DNA from: Opitutia bacterium
GTDB lineage: Bacteria > Verrucomicrobiota > Verrucomicrobiia > Opitutales > Opitutaceae
Assembly: GCA_016190985.1 (NCBI GenBank)
Contig: JACPPI010000005.1
Span: 94,710-158,709 of the forward strand
Length of the DNA stretch: 64,000 nt
Direction: 5' to 3'
Of the stretch, positions 61,316-64,000 are shown piece after piece. The notes beneath the pieces are model-generated. The model was given only the letters and a program-made list of their open reading frames with translations. It was not told the DNA's origin and did no database searches. The position numbers were made by a program, and so were the translations under genes. The first letter of the stretch is position 1. Every line of letters starts with the position of its first letter.

Positions 61316-62476
61316 CTAGGCCGTCTTGAAGACGTAGACCGCGCCTTTCTCGGTGCCGACGGCGAGGAGAGTGTCGTCGGCGTTCCAGGCGAACTTGGTC
61401 GCGGCGGAGGGCATCTTCACCTCGGCGACCAGCGGGTTCTTGCGCGTCGGAGCCCAGAGGGTGAAGGCGCCGCTCGCGTCGCCGGTGGCGAGTAGGCTGT
61501 GCTGGTTTTGAAACGCCAGCGCCGTGGTGCGGGCGGTCTGAGGCAGTTGCAAAGGCTCGCGACCCTCCGGCCCGGCCCCGGCGCAATCCCACACGCACAC
61601 GTCGCGGCCGCCGCCGGTGGCCAGCCACCTGGAGTCGGGGCTGAAGGAGAGTTCCTTGAGTCGTGTCTCGTAGCCGCTCATGTGCAGCTCAAGATCCTCG
61701 GCGGGCGCCCAGAGGTGGACGGCGTTGTCGTGGCAGCCCGCCACGAGCCAGCGGCCGTCGGGCGACCAGGTCAGCGCATAGATGGCGTTGCCGTAGGGAA
61801 ATTCCTTCTGCGCCGTGAAAGTGGCCGCGTCCCAGATAACCACGTGGCCGAAGCACGCGGTGGCGAGGCGGGGTTGAGGGTTGAGAGTTGAGGGTTGAGA
61901 GAAAGCCAAGGCGGAGATCGTCTTCGGCGCGTCGGGAAAGGGGTGGGCGAGCGAGCCGTCCGGTTTGAGCGCGACGAGTTTCTTGCCCGCGGCGGCAAAG
62001 AGGTAGGGCGGATTATCCTTAATCCGCCGCTCCGCGTTTGTGGCGGAAGACGGCGCGTCAGGGATAACGCGCCCTACCTGCCAGGCCAGGTGCTCGACCC
62101 ACGCGGTGCCAAGCTTCGCCTCGGCGGTTTGCTGCCCGGTCGCCGCGTCCCAGAAGCGCACGCAGCCGTCCTGGCCGCCCGTGGCCAGAATATCTGTCCT
62201 CGGTCCTTCGTCCTCTGTCTTCTGAAGCGCCGCCGACCACGCCAGGCAATTCGCCCCGTCGGCATGGCCGGGCAACGCGTGTTTCACCGCGCCGGTGGCG
62301 GCGTCGTGGAGCGTGATACCGCCGGCGGCCGAGGCGGCGGCGAGGAGCGAGCCATCACACCGGTGCTGGCTGCTGCCAGCCCGGTGTTGGTCCTGGCCGT
62401 CGCCAGGCAAGGGCGACCAGGCGAGGTCGATGGCGTAGTCGTCGAGGGTCGCGGCCCAGTGCTTGGCGAATTGCAT
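61316..62476 (-). CDS. WD40 repeat protein
   Basis: Repeated ALTWSPDGRWLVAGCHDNAVHLW / LSFSPDSRWLATGGGRDVCVW blades. Confidence 0.88.
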   Translation of the reverse strand: MQFAKHWAATLDDYAIDLAWSPLPGDGQDQHRAGSSQHRCDGSLLAAASAAGGITLHDAATGAVKHALPGHADGANCLAWSAALQKTEDEGPRTDILATGGQDGCVRFWDAATGQQTAEAKLGTAWVEHLAWQVGRVIPDAPSSATNAERRIKDNPPYLFAAAGKKLVALKPDGSLAHPFPDAPKTISALAFSQPSTLNPQPRLATACFGHVVIWDAATFTAQKEFPYGNAIYALTWSPDGRWLVAGCHDNAVHLWAPAEDLELHMSGYETRLKELSFSPDSRWLATGGGRDVCVWDCAGAGPEGREPLQLPQTARTTALAFQNQHSLLATGDASGAFTLWAPTRKNPLVAEVKMPSAATKFAWNADDTLLAVGTEKGAVYVFKTA

Positions 62477-62559
62477 GTGAGGGCAGAGGGTAGCGGTCGC
62501 GGCTGGCGAGTGGAGCAGAAAAAAGCCCGGCGGTCAGGCCGGGCCGGGGCGCGAGCCAG

Positions 62560-63815
62560 CGCGCTGACCTACGCGGCGAGGTGGCGGCGGACATGGCGGC
62601 GCAGGTCGAGGGTTCCGGGATGGCGGAGACACCGAGCACGCCGGTGGTGTAGAGCGCGGACGTGTCCCACTCCAGGCCGGCGGTGAGCGCGGGGAGGTTG
62701 AGCGTGGCGAAGGCGCCCGACACGCCGCCCCAGTTGAAGAGGTCAAAGCTCTCTCCGCCGCCGACGTTGAAGCCGTTATAAAAGGAGATTTCCAGCGTGC
62801 CGCCGAAGGTCGCGACGCCGGTGATGTCGAGGGCGTCGTAGCCCGTGCCGCGGGCGAGGCCGGCGATTTCCAGGACGAGCGTGCCGGTGGAGCCCTGGTT
62901 GAAGGAGGAGAGGGTGGCGAGGGTGGGGCTGTTGCCTGGGGCGTAGGTGCCGTTGTTCTGGAGGGCTCCGCTGAAGAGGCCGGCGCCGGTGAGCGTGGCG
63001 CCGCTGGCGAGGGTGACGGCGCCGGTGCCGAAGGCGGAACCGGTGGAGTTGCTGATGCGCGTGGTGCCCTCGGCGAGGAGCGTGCCGCCGGTGTAGGTGC
63101 TGGCCCCGGCGAGCACGAGTTCGCCGGCGCCGTATCGGTTGAGGCTGCGCGGGCCGCCGCTCTCGCCGATGCTGCCGGAAATCGTGGTGAGGGCGGTGTT
63201 GGCGACGGTGAGGTCGCGGTTGCGGGTGAGCGTGAGCGGGCCGGCGAAAGTGAGGGCGGTCGAGCCGGAGACCGTGGTGTCGGCGTTGAGCGAGACGGCG
63301 TTGGCGAGGGTGCGGGGACCGCCGGTGGCCTGGAGCGTGCCGCCGTCGAACTGGAGGGTGCCGGTGCCGAGGGCGGTGTCGTCGCCGAGCGCGAGGGTGC
63401 CGGCGGCGAGGCGGGTGTCGCCGCTGAGAGTGCCGACGGCGGCGAGGGTGAGGGTGCCGGAACCAAGTTTGGTCAAGGCGCCCATGCCGGTGAGGCCGCC
63501 GGTCTGCGTGACGTTGAAGCCTTGGGTGTCGAGCGTGCCGCCGTTGGCGCCGACGGCGAGGGCGCGGAGATCGGCGATGGCGGCGTTGGTGCGGAGGGTG
63601 CCGCCGTCGAGGGTGAGCGTGGAGAGGGCGTTGCCGAGGCGGGCGTCGGTGTCGATGGCGACGGCCCCGCCGGTGATGTTGAACGGGGCGTTGAAGGTGT
63701 TGTTACCCGTGAGGGTCCAGGTGCCGGCGCCGGCTTTGGTGATCGAGGCGGCCTCGCCGAAGATGCTGCCGGAGAAGGTGGCGTCGCGGTTGTTCGCGCC
63801 GACGGAGAGACTAGG
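62560..63815 (-). pseudogene. Autotransporter-associated beta-strand repeat gene with damaged PEP-CTERM, 5' side interrupted by IS
   Basis: GAGTWTLTGNNTFNAPFNITGGAV, GAGELVLAGASTYTGGTLLAEGTTRISN repeats; AIPEPST followed by frame disruption. Confidence 0.75.
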
Positions 63816-64000
63816 GCGTGTATTCAAACCTCGTGGAACCGGATAAAGCGAGTCGGGTCGAAGGCGCGACTATGATGTATCCGAGTCGATGGGAACTGGC
63901 GCAGCCGCTGTGGAAGCGGCTAAAAAAATTAACCTGAGCCGGCGCAAAACCCGGCGAGGGCAGATTGGCACACGTGGGGGGCGTCCTCCGCACGATGATC
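63813..64000 (+). mobile_element. Left end of an IS (IS5-like transposase N-terminus), truncated by window edge
   Basis: MMYPSRWELAQPLWKRLKK then, after -1 shift at A AAA AAA, INLSRRKTRRGQIGTRGGRPPHDD; interrupts beta-strand coding sequence. Confidence 0.6.

Overview
High-GC bacterial chromosome window. PEP-CTERM signals, an autotransporter-type beta-strand gene and the gene content suggest an Opitutaceae-like verrucomicrobium; this assignment is inference. It carries housekeeping genes (rpsB, tsf, htpG, gcvP, panC, a panE-like gene, dapL, recD2, nth), an Mla-type ABC lipid transporter operon, a Liv-type amino-acid ABC transporter with three tandem binding proteins, M16 and M3 peptidases, three tRNAs, several toxin-antitoxin (TA) modules, two TIR-domain membrane proteins, a REP-associated tyrosine transposase (RAYT) and the left end of an IS at the right edge. 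The main non-gene signals are: (1) TA modules lying between a truncated and an intact copy of the same gene's 3' end, with the intergenic hairpin also duplicated (hicAB/dapL and PIN/cupin), plus related 3'-end duplications at htpG and tRNA-fMet; (2) seven intergenic hairpins with different stems but a shared TATTR/TAATA pentaloop; (3) a RAYT flanked by a 24-bp inverted GTAG-type REP, with many REP-like families spread through the window and often absorbed in frame into proteins (TIR-TPR, RecD2, GcvP, WD40, DUF4286 and others). All calls were made by reading the sequence; no database search was run.
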